Source of the DNA: Anniella stebbinsi
Lineage: Eukaryota > Chordata > Lepidosauria > Squamata > Anniellidae
DNA length: 64,000 bases
Direction: 5' to 3'
Assembly (NCBI GenBank): GCA_029215795.1
Contig: JARDYH010000004.1
Location: 218,234,017 to 218,298,016, forward strand
In this document: positions 1 to 11,064 of the stretch, piece by piece
Layout of the letters: the number at the start of each line of letters is the position of its first letter
Numbering within the stretch: position 1 is the first letter of the stretch
Translations under genes and position numbers: made by a program
The notes under the pieces: generated by a model
What the model saw: the letters and a program-made list of their open reading frames with translations, nothing else
What the model was told of the DNA's origin: nothing
Database searches by the model: none

Positions 1-313
1 AGCCCCTTTTCGCTGGCACACCGAGCCTTTCATTAACCTTTCCACATGGGTGGTAGGATTTATCTTAATTATCAGAACCACTTTTCTATTCTGCCCTATC
101 TGTAGGAGAGAGATATGTGCCTTCCTGCAAATTCTCACAGATGTATTTTATTCAGGCAAAACAACAGAGGGCAATCCAAGCCAGTTAGCTTGGGACCTAC
201 CACAGAGAATTGTAACATCTTTTGGCTTATTCATGTCTAGCAGTTTGGACTTTAAAAATTTAAAGAAAATTACAGCAGTAGACTTTGGAAGATAGGAAGC
301 TGCCTTATTTTGA
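1..313. other. Unclassified non-coding flank
   Basis: No repeat family or coding signal was recognised. An 81-codon open frame lies here, but its composition and lack of any motif give no reason to treat it as a gene. It ends where the first MITE begins. Confidence 0.4.
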
Positions 314-849
314 GGCTCTTTCCACACCGGCCTTTTTATGTGGGATCATCCCTGGGTGCTCCCTGTGCATCCAAATGATGCATAGGGACTCCCGGGGGTA
401 GGGGGGATGGGGATGGGTTTTCTCAGGGATAAAGAATCCCTGGGAAAGCCTAATTCTTCCAGTGGTCCTGGGAACGTCCCGAGACTGAGGGTGGTGTAGG
501 CGCCCATCCCGCCTGGTGCCCGCTTACTCATGAGTAAGTGTGGCACCAGAAACAGACAAGGAACCATATGGCACGGCTCCGTGCCCATCGGGGAGCAGGG
601 CAGCAATTTTGCCACCCCAGGGATGGCAGGGAGGGGGTTTGGGGCCCAATTTTGTGTTTTTCTATAAAAAACCAAACACTTACATTTTTTACCGGAGCGC
701 AATTTTTAAAAATGGCAGGCGCAATGTCCCTGTTTCCTTCTGGAACGTTGAATTCCATGTGTGCACGCTGGGGGAGGATCTCCCAATCAGGATATCATGA
801 GAGCCTCCCCCCTCCCCCCCCCGGAATGCAAGGAGGTGTAGAAAGGGCC
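314..849 (-). mobile_element. Harbinger-like MITE, family A, copy 1
   Basis: The left end GGCTCTTTCCACACC pairs with the right end GGTGTAGAAAGGGCC as imperfect terminal inverted repeats. The interior has the 'tcatccctgggt' and 'ccctgtgcatcc' motifs also found in the copies at 10292, 48729, 49765 and 51141, here in the opposite orientation to 10292. The three bases flanking each side (tga and tag) do not match, so the target-site duplication (TSD) is not preserved, unlike in other copies. No transposase is encoded. The PIF/Harbinger assignment is inferred from the GGCC-type ends and the 3-bp TSDs of the sister copies. Confidence 0.65.
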
Positions 850-852
850 TAG

Positions 853-1018
853 GTCAGACAATGGGTCCATCTAGCCCAGTATTGATGACCCCAACTGGCA
901 ACAGCTCTACAGAGTTTCAGGCAGGATTCTTTCTTTACCCTACATGGAGAAGTTGGGGCTTGAACCTGGGACCTTCTGTATGCAAAGCATGTGTTCTACC
1001 ACTGAGCTACGGCTGCAG
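853..1018 (-). mobile_element. tRNA-derived SINE, minus strand
   Basis: Read on the minus strand, positions 1012-962 give a tRNA-like head with an A-box-like 'tagctcagtggtagaac' and a B-box-like 'ggtcccaggttcaa'. The body follows and ends in the 'gtccatctagcccagtattg' module. The same family recurs at 3290, 17950 and 23655. It is a SINE rather than a tRNA gene because no acceptor stem closes and the homology runs about 100 bp past the tRNA part. Confidence 0.75.
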
Positions 1019-1922
1019 CAGATAGGGGGGAAAGCTAATGACCAGCTTAATGTGCTGCAGGTTTATGTGTGGCTTTGATTCTGAGATTCTCTGGTCCTAG
1101 TTTAATACTCTACCCACTACACCACATTGGTGCTTGGCAAATGGGGCCATTTCCTCTGAGATCTGCCATAATCCAGAGATTCATCCTTGCAAGCCACGGA
1201 GACTGTGGCTCCATCGGATTTTGCGCAGAAGTCCAGGGGCCCACTCAGAAAATTGAGTAGGAGGGCCCAAAACCCAGCAGGGCTGGCTCACCACATTTTG
1301 AAGTAAGTAAAATAATACACATTTCCATAAACACAGGGATAGGGACGTAAGAAGAATAAGTTCAGGGTCTAAAATTACCTAACTGCACTATTGCAGGGAG
1401 AATGATCCTGTGCTGCAGATGACAGCTTAGGTGGATGGAGGAGGGTGTTAGGGGGTTGAATTCAGATTAGTCTGGAAATAAGCAGAGTTGTTTTAGGGGA
1501 GAGAGCTCTACTTATCTCCAAGAGGTCTGAGATGGGAAAGAAACTAAGGAGCAGGAAATATGACCTGGGTAGACACATCAATCTGCTGCTTTATTACTGT
1601 TTTGCATCAACACCACTCCACCACCATCATATGTAGTTTCCTCCTAAAGAGCTGCCTGAGCTTCTTTCCTGCTAGAGTTGGTTCCAGCGTAATTAGTAAT
1701 CAGGAGGCTTCTCCATGGAATTATCAAATAAAGCAGTGTGTCCTTTGACAGGCGCTTCTGGCTGGAAGGATTTGAACAGCTGTATGGATAATTAATACAA
1801 ATGAGGAACTGTGTATGAAGATCACAAACCAGCAATGTCTGCTGGAACTCCTCCGGAAGATAGTAAGGAACTTTTTGTTTCAATTATTTTGGGGTGGGAG
1901 AGCTGTTCTTTCCTGTGAAAGC
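1019..1922. other. Mostly unique sequence with a SINE head remnant
   Basis: Positions 1091-1135, read on the minus strand, resemble the head of a Sauria-type SINE ('gtgtagtgggtagagtatt'). The rest, including 1540-1900, shows no recognised repeat and no convincing coding frame. Confidence 0.35.
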
Positions 1923-2235
1923 TAGGGATGAACAAACCTGCCAACGTTAGTTTCTCTACGTTTCTCATTTTCAATCCTTAGTTTGCTCCATCCCATATCT
2001 GCATCAGTTTGCAACTCTTATTTTAAAAGAGCAACTCAGAGTGTTTGAGAAATTTGGGATGGACTAAAATGAGCTCCAATTTCTAAGACTCTGCCCTGTG
2101 GAATCCACTGAGGACTAGCCTCCTCAGGCTGCGTGGAGTCTGTGGACTTGCAGATTTTTTAAAAAAAATCCTGAAATTTACACAAATTTATTCACAGGAT
2201 AATATGCACGTTTCTTCTGAGACCCATGCCATACC
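1923..2235. mobile_element. Possible hAT-like relic
   Basis: The segment begins 'tagggatgaacaaacc', resembling the TAGGG ends of hAT-like elements elsewhere in the window, and contains short self-complementary stretches around the 'gatggactaaaatgagctcc' region. No clear right end or TSD was found, so this is a weak call. Confidence 0.2.
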
Positions 2236-3289
2236 GGAAAAGATGTGTGGGGAAAAATTGAATGGCATTTCTACATTAGGCTTTTATCCTGCAACTTGCG
2301 TGGGGCTTCTGCTTCTGGATTCTTTGCAGGATTAAGATCAGCTCTTTTACATATGCTCTTTCCAGGAGAGTTTCTTTCTCTGCTGTTCTATATGTTTCAT
2401 TATACAGCCTGTAGATGGCACTGTGGGTATTGTGAAATTGCACAATGGTGTGTTTCATAGGTATATTCATTCCAGATATACCAGATTTTCCTTGATCTTT
2501 ATGATCTATTTTTCATATAAATGAATGGCTGCCATGGAGTCCTATGGGGAAAAGTGAAGCGCTGCAGCTGGCAGGTGTTTTCCCAACAGGGTCTGGCCCT
2601 CTTTCCACTGGCAGGAACCCCACCGGCGACAATGTGCTCACAAAGACATTTTCCAACCCATCTTGCGATATACAGGTCCTACACACACACCCCTCTCATT
2701 TTTACTAGTAGGAAAAGAAGATTGCTAGATATCTAAGCTTATGCTCAATTTTTGTTTCTTCCACCCTGTTATTCTGTGACTTAGCACTGTGACACTGTTA
2801 TCAAGCATAGCTGCCCCTACCTGGCCATCAGCCAGGGATACTTTTAAACTGTATCCCAGGAAAGAGTCTTTCATTGCAGAATCCACTGACATTTAAATGG
2901 CATCGTCTATGCGATGGCCTGTAAAACAAAATGCAAAGCAAGCTCACAATTGCATAACAACAGGCAGGTATCTGCTTCTACCAAAAGGCCTGCATTCAAA
3001 GGCTAGGCTGGAAATAGCCAGTTCTTTACATTCTAGGCAGTGCTTTGCATAATCTCCCTATGGAACTGTTTACAAAGGAGTCCTTTAATACCTGTAGCTC
3101 CTATTTTAGGTTTTGGGTGGCCCAGTCTAACTTCCATTGGCTTCCAATTTGATTCCCAGGATGGTCCCTGATTTTAAGTCTTCTGTTTCCCTCCTCAAGC
3201 TGAGGTATAAGCAAAGGGCGCCTGAACACCACTCGGCAGTATGACAGGCAACCATTGCACCTCTTTCTTCAGCTTCCTGTGTTGTTCAC
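2236..3289. other. Unclassified non-coding sequence
   Basis: No repeat family, RNA gene or coding signal was recognised. The open frames here are short and show no protein motif. Confidence 0.35.
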
Positions 3290-3700
3290 CCCTTCCAAGT
3301 GAAGGGTCATAGCTCAGCAGTACAGCACCTGCTCCAGGTAAGGCTACGGTAGGCTCCTGTTTCAACCCAGAAGAGCTTGTGCCAGTCAAAGGGAAAAAGC
3401 AACCCTGATCTCTGAGAGGGGGAAAGTTAAAGCTTCTCTCCTCCCTCAGCAAATCATGTATGTGTGTTTGTGTATGTATTTCTGGTGTGTGAGAATGGAG
3501 AGTGTCTGTGGTGTGTGAGGGAATAGGTGTGAGTTGTTGCTCCACCCATCATCTCTGCTCACTTCCAGGCCCCTGAAGGCTTCCATGGGGGGGTTAATGT
3601 GGCTCTCCAACCCCAAACGTTTGCCTAGCCCTGGATAGCCAATACTGAGCTAGATGTATCAATTCCCTGACTTGATATAAGGCTGCTTCCTATGTTTCTG
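3290..3700 (+). mobile_element. tRNA-derived SINE, plus strand, interrupted
   Basis: At 3308-3370 there is a degenerate tRNA-like head ('tagctcagcagtacagc' then 'ggctcctgtttcaaccc'), followed by the body piece 'agcttgtgccagtcaaagg'. The SINE tail 'atactgagctagatg' and 'ataaggctgcttcctatg' resumes at 3640-3693. About 230 bp of unrelated TG-rich sequence separates the two parts, so this is either one SINE with an insertion or two adjacent fragments. It belongs to the family seen at 853, 17950 and 23655. Confidence 0.55.
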
Positions 3701-4989
3701 TGGATGAGGAGATCAGCTATGTTTCTGTGGATGAGGTGTTTCTGTGAAATAGAGGTGATCAGCTGAGGTGCATCAGGAAATTATCAACACCTTTGTTGCT
3801 GTTTATATAGAGGTAGAGGGAGTTAAAGAGACCTTTGGACGTGAATCAGTGTGTGGGGGCCAACATTCCTGGCTCTTTAGCCCTTGCTCAATTCAGAATA
3901 TGACCGTCTATTAACAATGAGGTGTCGACAAGAGCCCATTTTATGGCTTTGTCAACTGAACCATCTAAAGATGACTCTGGAATGGAATGGGCTAAAAATC
4001 CAATATGTTGAAAGTTTAATGTATTTGTAAAGGGATGAGTAAACTTGAGTGAACATCTTCTGGGATGACAAATCCCCAATTTTGTAATAACATGAGGCTG
4101 TCATTTTGAATAATCACAGGTTTTACAGCCCCTTCCAGCAGTGTTCCCATTGCCTGATACGTCATTGTTCAACTTTGTGATGGGACAAACAAAAGGCCTT
4201 TAAGCTGCTTGCCCACCATTTTGAAGATCTCTGTACACAGTTGTGCATCTCAGAGTCCACGATATACAGTGTGCAAAGGAAGGCCAGAGCTGGGGTTGTG
4301 TATTTACTGAAAACCCAAGCACACGAGCAATTCTTAGTTCCCCAAGTAAAAGAAGAGGAAATATATTTTTTATCCAATCTTAAATATGAACACATTTTAT
4401 TAATGTTTCCCACAGCCAAATGCAATGACTCTGGCAGCATTCTCAGTGTCCCCAAAATAGTCAGTTCCTACTAGGGTTATTCTCCAGCAAAGCAAGGATC
4501 ATGTTTTGTAGTCTTTGACAGTTACAGCCTAGGAAACCAGCTGGTATAAATGCACCATATATACATGCAATTTCATTTATGTACATCACCCCTTTATTAC
4601 CTTTGACTCTCCCAAGTTTCTCCTTCCTCTGGTGGTTCCCCCCTATCGAATATTAGATTGGAATCACCTTGGGGCAGGGACCTGTCTACTTTTCTTTATG
4701 TTACCCTGTAACAGCCTTGTATTTTACAACTCACCTGGTAGCCAAGAATTCCATGCAGGTGAATGGGTGGACTAATGGAGGAGGGATGTATCTCTCCATC
4801 TCTCTTCTGCCAGTTTGCTTGGCTCTATTCTGGCAAATGAAGGAGGGAAATGCATTCCTCAGATCCATCTCTCCTTTGTCACCTAGGTCTGACATTACTG
4901 TTTAGCATCCTCTGGCAGCTGTTGTATTCTCAGTACCCTGACAAGTCCTATGGCCAACACCTGCCTTTGGGCCCCTTTTAATCCCCCCC
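3701..4989. other. Mostly unique sequence with an old LINE-tail-like patch
   Basis: Positions 3693-3745 contain two copies of 'atgtttctgtggatgagg', a short local duplication. Around 4655-4690 the phrase 'accttggggcagggacctgt' resembles a motif I associate with old L2-type 3' untranslated regions, which is a weak call. No coding or RNA gene was recognised. Confidence 0.3.
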
Positions 4990-5405
4990 ACTCCAGCAGA
5001 TCAACATCCAAAGGAAGTGAGACAGGTGGTTACTAGGAGGAGGGCCTTCTCTGCTGTGGCACCCCAGCTATGGAATGAGCTCCCCAGAGAGGTTCGCCTG
5101 GCATCTACATTATACTCCTTTAGATGCCAGGTGAAGAACTTTTTATTTTCACAGTGTTTTAACAGTTCTTCAGTTTGATTTTTAACCTTGCTGTTTAAAT
5201 TTGTATTTTAAATCCCTATCAATTTCTGCATGGTTGCTCAGTATTTTATCCTGGTTGTGCTTTTATACTGTATTTTGAATTATGTTTTTATTCTGTCGCT
5301 GTTTTATATTTTTAATGGTTTTTAATGGTTTAAATTTTTGTAAACTGCCCAGAGAGCTTCGGCTATTGGGCGGTATAGAAATGCAGCAAATAAATCAAAC
5401 AATAA
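4990..5405 (+). mobile_element. L2-like LINE, 3' end, plus strand
   Basis: The segment at 5034-5150 encodes a decayed version of the LINE C-terminal motif 'GRAFSAVAPQLWNELPREV', as at 13729 and 21750. A 3' untranslated region follows, closing with 'aactgcccagagagcttc' and 'gggcggtatagaaatg' before an A-rich tail. It is truncated at the 5' side and cannot be autonomous. The same terminal motif appears at 46945-46990. Confidence 0.7.
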
Positions 5406-6929
5406 ATCAATTATGTGTTGATCAGCCACCATTTTTACATTTCCTGCAATGCCCCACTTGGTAGAAATGATTTCTTTTTACTAGCTTCCCCTTTTCCATA
5501 ACCAGCATAGAAACACAAGGTACTAGCTTCTTAATAGGCTAGTAAAAATAATAAAAAATAAATTGCAGGCCAGTAACTTTTGTGGATTTATTTATTTATT
5601 TATTTATAAAGCTGCTGTTATGAAAAGATGTAAGAGCTGAGAAATACAATAACTGCCTTGGGAAAGCCCTAGCTTGATGATAGCCCTTCCTTTTGAGGAG
5701 AGCCATTAGCCAGACTGGGTTGGCTGAGTCCCTCCAGAACTTGCCCGTGACAGGTACTGTCATGTAGTTCTGATGGCCCACCACAGAGGGCAGCAGTGTG
5801 CAGGAGCTGTGAGTTCCTCCTGCTTCCAGCACCAAAAACTCCCGACATCTGCTATGTACTGTTAATGATTATTGGTAATAACATTGTTCATAATAACAAA
5901 ATGAGAAACATAATAAATGAGAAATAAATGTTTCATTAAAAAAAAAGGTTATATGGTAAAGCCCTAGTTGTTGCCATCATAACATTCATTTAATCTTGCA
6001 GATAATTAGTTAAAAGCAAGCTATTTTCTCACATAGCTGAAAAAATTATCTATGAGTAATGGCCTCTTTGTTTTCTGTAAGGCACTTTTTCTTTGCAGCA
6101 ATATATGTAAAATGGGGGAAATTATTAGTTTAAGTATTTTATTATTGCCATTTCTTGGAAACAATGTTGTATAATCACTTAGTAGAAAATCAGATAACAT
6201 TGTTACAAACTGTAATACCTATTTGGGCATTTTGCAGATTACGACTATATATATATATATTTTATATCTGAGCTGTACTTCCCGGAGGGCTTAGCTTTAC
6301 CAGCTAAACATGTTAAAAAATTAATGCTGTCTCATTGTCATTAAGCTTTTACACAGTTAACACACAGGTTAATGTTTCATCTTTTATTCTAAGCAAAAAC
6401 TATGAGCAATTATTTATTCTTCTAAGACAGTGTCACTCCAGAGAGATTGCAGACTAGTTTTCAAATGGTAGGAAGGTGTTCCACACCCAGTGGTTTTAAT
6501 ACAAGGGGAGCATATTTACATGCAACCGCCACCTGGAGTTTCAAATGGTAGAGTCCTGGCTGTTCATGTGAAGGACCTATGTCTGGCTTCACCATGTAAC
6601 AACTTCTGGCAGCTGTTGTGTTGACTTGTTGGGGATGCTGGGAGTCAGAGCATGTCCAAGACATTTTGCTGCTTGAGATGAAGAAGCAGCTGACACACCC
6701 TCCAATTCCATCTACAAAAGCTAGCTGGATTGGCAGTTGAATCTTCCTGGCAATGGGACAATGTCTTCCTTTGGTTATTGGGTGAAAATTGGTTATTGGG
6801 TGCATTAGAAATGTAAGAAATACATAAATATGCCTGAAAGCAACAGGCTAGCTTAGGGGGCACACAGCAGCCTGCACAACTTCAATATTTGCTGCCACCT
6901 CTCAATATCTGCCACCTGAGGTGATTGCC
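5406..6929. other. AT-rich unique sequence
   Basis: It contains an (ATTT)n run at 5588-5607 and a (TA)n run at 6246-6261. Positions 5870-6450 are strongly AT-rich with many TAAT and ATTA cores, as in some vertebrate conserved non-coding elements, but conservation cannot be judged here. No coding gene was recognised. Confidence 0.35.
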
Positions 6930-7005
6930 TCACTCTGCCTAATGGCAGGGCCTGTCCTGCTGGGAGTGTAGTCCAACACATGAAGAGGGCACTCAGTTGG
7001 GGAAA
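6930..7005. repeat. Fragment of the palindromic 'actacaactccc' repeat, family E
   Basis: The phrase 'tgctgggagtgtagtccaac' followed by 'ggcactcagttggggaa' matches one arm of the family E hairpin repeat seen at 17490, 28717, 34490, 61746 and 62946. Only one arm is preserved. Confidence 0.45.
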
Positions 7006-7157
7006 ACCGATGCAGTCCTTTTATTGATACCGTTTGTCACCACTGTTTCCTCTGATAGACTTCTATGAATCATTTAGCAAACACCGTGATGTCACAATGC
7101 TATGTCAACATCACTGGATGTCAGTATGTAAACAGCAAATAAGGACGTTTTAAACAA

Positions 7158-7232
7158 ATAAGGCTGCAACCCTATACCCCTTTACCTGGGTATGAGCCCC
7201 ATAGAACCCGTGTTCTGAGTCGACATGTATAG
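7158..7232 (-). repeat. 75-bp dispersed repeat, minus strand
   Basis: It runs from 'ggctgcaaccctata' to 'acatgtataggatgg'. Read on the minus strand it matches the dispersed unit built from 'tcagaagtaagtcccactga' and 'cttactcccaggtaagtg'. Other copies lie at 41285, 54709, 54790, 55728, 59340 and 62565. Confidence 0.5.
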
Positions 7233-7289
7233 GATGGTCCTGTAAACAAACCCTTTTGCGAGGAGAAAAGATTTTGACCCAGTCATAGT

Positions 7290-7486
7290 GGCCCTGTTCA
7301 GATAACACGCTTAACCATGATGGTTTAGCATTTTCAGCTAACCATGATGGCCCAATGTGTCGTGTGATTGGCATTTTTCCTAACCATGGTGGCTACATAA
7401 CCACATTTTAACCATATTCACTAACCACTTGCAGCAAAGGGGTTAGCAGCCCTAAATACGGCTTAGTGTGTTGTCTGAACAGGCCC
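7290..7486. mobile_element. Harbinger-like MITE, family B, copy 1
   Basis: The left end GGCCCTGTTCAGATAACACG pairs with the right end, whose complement is GGGCCTGTTCAGACAACAC. The interior is built from repeated 'taaccatggtgg' and 'ttaaccatgatgg' modules on both sides, giving an imperfect palindrome. A sister copy lies at 10047. The flanking 3-mers (agt and att, or similar) do not match exactly. It is non-autonomous with no coding capacity. Confidence 0.65.
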
Positions 7487-7614
7487 ATTTAGTAGCGTTG
7501 TCTGAAACCTATATTTAAACCATCTGCACATGGTGGCTGTTTCTTCTGCCCTGGCCCTATATTGGGGAGATTTTCTCCATGTCACTATTGGTACTGATAT
7601 CGCTGCACATCAAC

Positions 7615-7945
7615 AATGAAATATTAAATATCATTTTATGCCAGCTATTACTGACAGCCAAATATTAAATTATAGATGGCGATTGTTTTTTTTAAATGTA
7701 ATTGCATGTCAATGATCAAACACTGGAAAATCTTAAATGCCCTTGCATACCAGCTATCAAATATATCATATTGAAATAGCATATCATTAGATATCAGATG
7801 TAGATGTCAAATTCCAGCAATTCTTAAAACATCCAGCAAAAATTCGGCATCACCAGACAGAAGAAAACATCAGCATCAATAGTTGTAGAAGAGGATTTTG
7901 AGGGGAATGTGTGGGAGCAAATTTAGCTGAAGCATGCTTAACTTA
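7615..7945. repeat. Degenerate internally repetitive element, family C, copy 1
   Basis: It has several loose copies of a roughly 40-bp theme: 'gcatgtcagc' or 'gcataccagctatcaaat', followed by 'atattaaat'-like phrases. It ends with 'attttgaggggaatg' and 'gggagcaaatttagctg'. The copy at 32062-32365 has the same theme and the same ending, so this is a dispersed element and not a local satellite. No TIR or coding capacity was recognised. Confidence 0.45.
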
Positions 7946-7952
7946 ATTCAAT

Positions 7953-8179
7953 GGCTCAATTCGGACAACACAATAAACAACTGGTGTGGGGGAAACAATC
8001 GTCAGTTGTTTTGACTATTGTGTCATCCGAATGCTGTCATAGTCAACTCAGCGCTGATCCTCATCCACACCACAGTTGATTATTTATTACCATGTTGTGT
8101 GGGGAGTGCCCCCTAGGGTTAGCGTGAGGGTTAGGGTTAGTCAACCCACCATTGACTATCGTGTCGTCCGAATTGAGCC
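7953..8179. mobile_element. Harbinger-like MITE with AAT target-site duplication
   Basis: The left end GGCTCAATTCGGACAACACA and the right end, whose complement is GGCTCAATTCGGACGACACG, are long matching TIRs. The flanks are AAT at 7950-7952 and AAT at 8180-8182, an exact 3-bp duplication. The interior includes 'agggttagggttag' at 8126-8140, a telomere-like motif by coincidence or capture. The end type matches the element at 54089. It is non-autonomous. Confidence 0.75.
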
Positions 8180-10046
8180 AATGACTAACTATGTTGGACC
8201 TATATTGGATCTTACCTCATAACTGGAGGCATTTGGCACAAAACCTGAGGTCTTGCATGTTCAAACTATGAATCAAACCTAATGATGGATGCATCGGTCT
8301 ATTTCCGGTCTTTGTCAATCTCACATGAGACTACTCACAAAACCATCCCATTCTGTTTCTGCATCATTTTTAAACTAAATACATAAATAAATCAGCATGA
8401 AAATTAAATTAAATAGATTGTTTTCTTTACAAAATATGCATTGTTGCATGTCCCCCCCCCCCCCCAGGTAAAATGAGTGCCTCTCTATGCATGTTGGTAG
8501 AGTATTTGAGCTGAGGAAAAGCATCACAAATTTTGAGGAAATGTGAAAACCAAACAATAACTTTGTCAGGGAATTGAGAGCCAGGTCGGCTCAGTTAAAA
8601 ATGGAAATGGAATGAAATCCTCAAGAGTCCCAATTCAAATCGCAGCCAGAAATGTTTAGCTCTTCAAACACATTTCATGCGTTGACCAGAAGGGGGTTGA
8701 GAACTATCATGAAGATCTGAGAACCCACACCAAGAAGAAGAAGATCTAAGCGGAGCAGATGAAAACAGAGAGGCATCCGGCACGCTTTGTTGTCCCAGAA
8801 TGATGGCTGGCAGGTGGGCAATGATCCCACATTTCCTCCGCTTGCGCTGGCTTTGCCAGAAGGTTTGTGCGGTACCCACTGCAGTAATGAATCCTGACAG
8901 CACCAGCTGCCAGTCAGGAATTGAGATTTCCCAGTGCTTCGGTGCCTGCCACTTTCATCTCTTGCATCAAAGAATGAGACAAACACCAGATGATGGAAAG
9001 GGAGCCCTGACTGACAGCGAGGAAGCAGCCATGCTAGCAATATATTTGGACAACTCGATCCTCACCCCCTGTTTTTAGGGGGCGGTGGGGATACCTTTCT
9101 TTGATTGCGTGGAGCAATTAGCAGACTGTTCATCAACTTGGGGTGAATGCCTTAGAGGGACACCAGGGAGACAGCAGGCAGCAGCTTTAAGTAGCAGAGA
9201 CCTCTTACCATGCTCATGCAAAAGCGCCTGTGAAGAGATGGTCTTCCTGCTGCTTGTCCTGACCACCAGAATCCCCACCAGCTAAGACATGCAATTGCAG
9301 TGATCTTTTATGGCAATCACCAAGGATGCCATTTCAGGTTTCAGTATGGAGTGAGGGTATTTGGGCGCGGGGGAGGAAGAATCATACCAGGGTAGAAAGC
9401 TGTATGCAAAATTGGTTGAAAGCGAAATTAAATTGCCAAAAGAGAACGAAGAAGTGCTAGGTTGGTTAAGAGTGTTTTTTTTTCCCATATGTACCTCATA
9501 AAAGCTTCTGAAGCAATTCCAAAATTGTCCTAGGGCCACAAGAGAGAACTGCAGCCACCTGAAATCCATCCATCCATTCATTCATAAATGTATGACTCAT
9601 CAAATATCACCCCACTGCCCCCAGGGACTTACAATTAAAAAACAATCAAAAGTACTTACCCAGAAAAGATGCTCTCAGCTTCTCCTCTGCATGATTATCT
9701 GTTCTTATCAGTCTCCATAAAGGGGCCATTTACACAAGTGCACAAGCGTAAATGGTCCATTTACGCCTGTAATTCTGCAGAAATGGTGGCTTTATGGCCG
9801 CCATTTGCTAAATGAGCCTTTACAGAAAAGGCCAAGCTGCCATTTTTATAGAAAATGTGGTTCGATGAGGGATTAGGTGGCTTGCCAGGCACCCATGAGA
9901 CCATGTGGCAAGCAGGGTCAGGCAGCCAGTGGGGGTCTGGCAAGTGTGGTGACTAGGGTGAGTTCACCCATTCCTAAGCCAGGGTCACATGCCAGCATTG
10001 GACAAGGCCACAGTTGACATTTGGAGGGCCAGAGTCAGCCCACACT
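8180..10046. other. Mostly unique sequence
   Basis: It contains a poly-C run at 8452-8465. Positions 9723-9850 include 'ggggccatttacac' and 'aatggtggctttatggccgc', which resemble one end of a GGCC-type MITE, but no partner end was found. Several open frames up to about 120 codons occur on both strands at 8660-9580, with no recognisable protein motif. No gene is called. Confidence 0.3.
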
Positions 10047-10237
10047 GGGCCTGTTCAGACAACACACTAAGCCATGGTTAGGCCACTAACCCTTTTGCAG
10101 CAAATGGTTCGTGAGTGTGTTTAAACCATGGTTATGTAGCCACCATGGTTAGGAATGGTTCACATGACATGCTAAGCCATATTGTTTAGCTCAAAATGTT
10201 TAACCACCGTGGCTTAGCATGTGGTCTGAACAGGGTC
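10047..10237. mobile_element. Harbinger-like MITE, family B, copy 2
   Basis: The left end GGGCCTGTTCAGACAACACA pairs with the right end, whose complement is GACCCTGTTCAGACCACATG. The interior has inverted 'taagccatggttag' and 'taaccaccgtggctta' modules. It is the sister of 7290-7486. The flanks (act and att) do not make an exact TSD. Confidence 0.65.
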
Positions 10238-10291
10238 ATTCACTCTCTCTGTTCCTTGATTAAGATGAATACCACCTCACACTGTGTCTTT

Positions 10292-10704
10292 GGGCCTTTC
10301 TAGACCTATGGATGTAGAGGGAGGGAAGGGGGATGATGCCGGACTTAACAGCTTCCGGGATCGTCCCCCTCCTTCTAAACCGGAAGTGCAACTCCCAGGA
10401 TGAAAGGGATGTCGTGCCTGCCATTTTGTTGCATTTAAAGCAACAGGAGCCCTCACACAGTGGAGAAGGTAAGGGGAAACCTCTCATGCCCCCCACCCCT
10501 GCCATCCTGGGGGTGGCAGAATTGCTCCCCCCCATGGGCATGGGACCAACCCACAGGATATCCACAATTTCCACCATCCCGGGGTTTCCCCGGGGTCATC
10601 CCTGGGTTGTCCCTGGTTGCCCATTATATCCCCTGTGCACCATGTAGATGCACAGGGATGACCCAGGGATGACCCCGGGGAAAATCGCTGGTGTAGAAAG
10701 GGCC
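10292..10704 (+). mobile_element. Harbinger-like MITE, family A, copy 2
   Basis: The left end GGGCCTTTCTAGACC and the right end GGTGTAGAAAGGGCC are terminal inverted repeats. Flanks ttt at 10289-10291 and ttt at 10705-10707 make an exact 3-bp duplication. The interior has 'gggtggcagaattgctcc' and paired 'tcatccctgggt' and 'acccagggatga' modules forming a hairpin near the right end. It has no coding capacity and is oriented opposite to the copy at 314. Confidence 0.72.
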
Positions 10705-11056
10705 TTTCTCTTTTTCACTCGTAAGAATCGCAGGACAGAAAGGGAGCAAGAGAACAGTGATAATCTTATGAGAGAAAAGAAGGGAGAAAGGGAGGTGGTG
10801 GTGGTGATGATGAGCTTAACTGCCCCCCCCACAACACTCCTTGGTACCTGCATGAAATTTATTCACTTCACACTTACCCGATTTTGTACTTTTGAACAAC
10901 TGTGCAATTCCAAACTCAGTTATTCTCTGAAATTTGCACTTTTCCAAATTTTGCAATGGAGTCCTTCATTTAAAAAATGCATACAATGATGTGTATATAT
11001 GAGAAAATGATGTTCAAATATGCGTTTCATTAAGAAAAATGATTACAGACATGTGC
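10705..11056. other. Unclassified sequence between two DNA transposons
   Basis: A purine-rich stretch at 10735-10800 is followed by AT-rich sequence. No repeat or gene was recognised. Confidence 0.3.
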
Positions 11057-11064
11057 ATATTAGG

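Noticed and set aside
962..1012. Possible tRNA gene on the minus strand
   Set aside because: The A- and B-box-like text belongs to a dispersed SINE. The acceptor stem does not close and the homology continues beyond the tRNA part.
8115..8140. Telomere-like 'agggttagggttag' motif
   Set aside because: Only two to three units inside a MITE, too few for an interstitial telomeric array.
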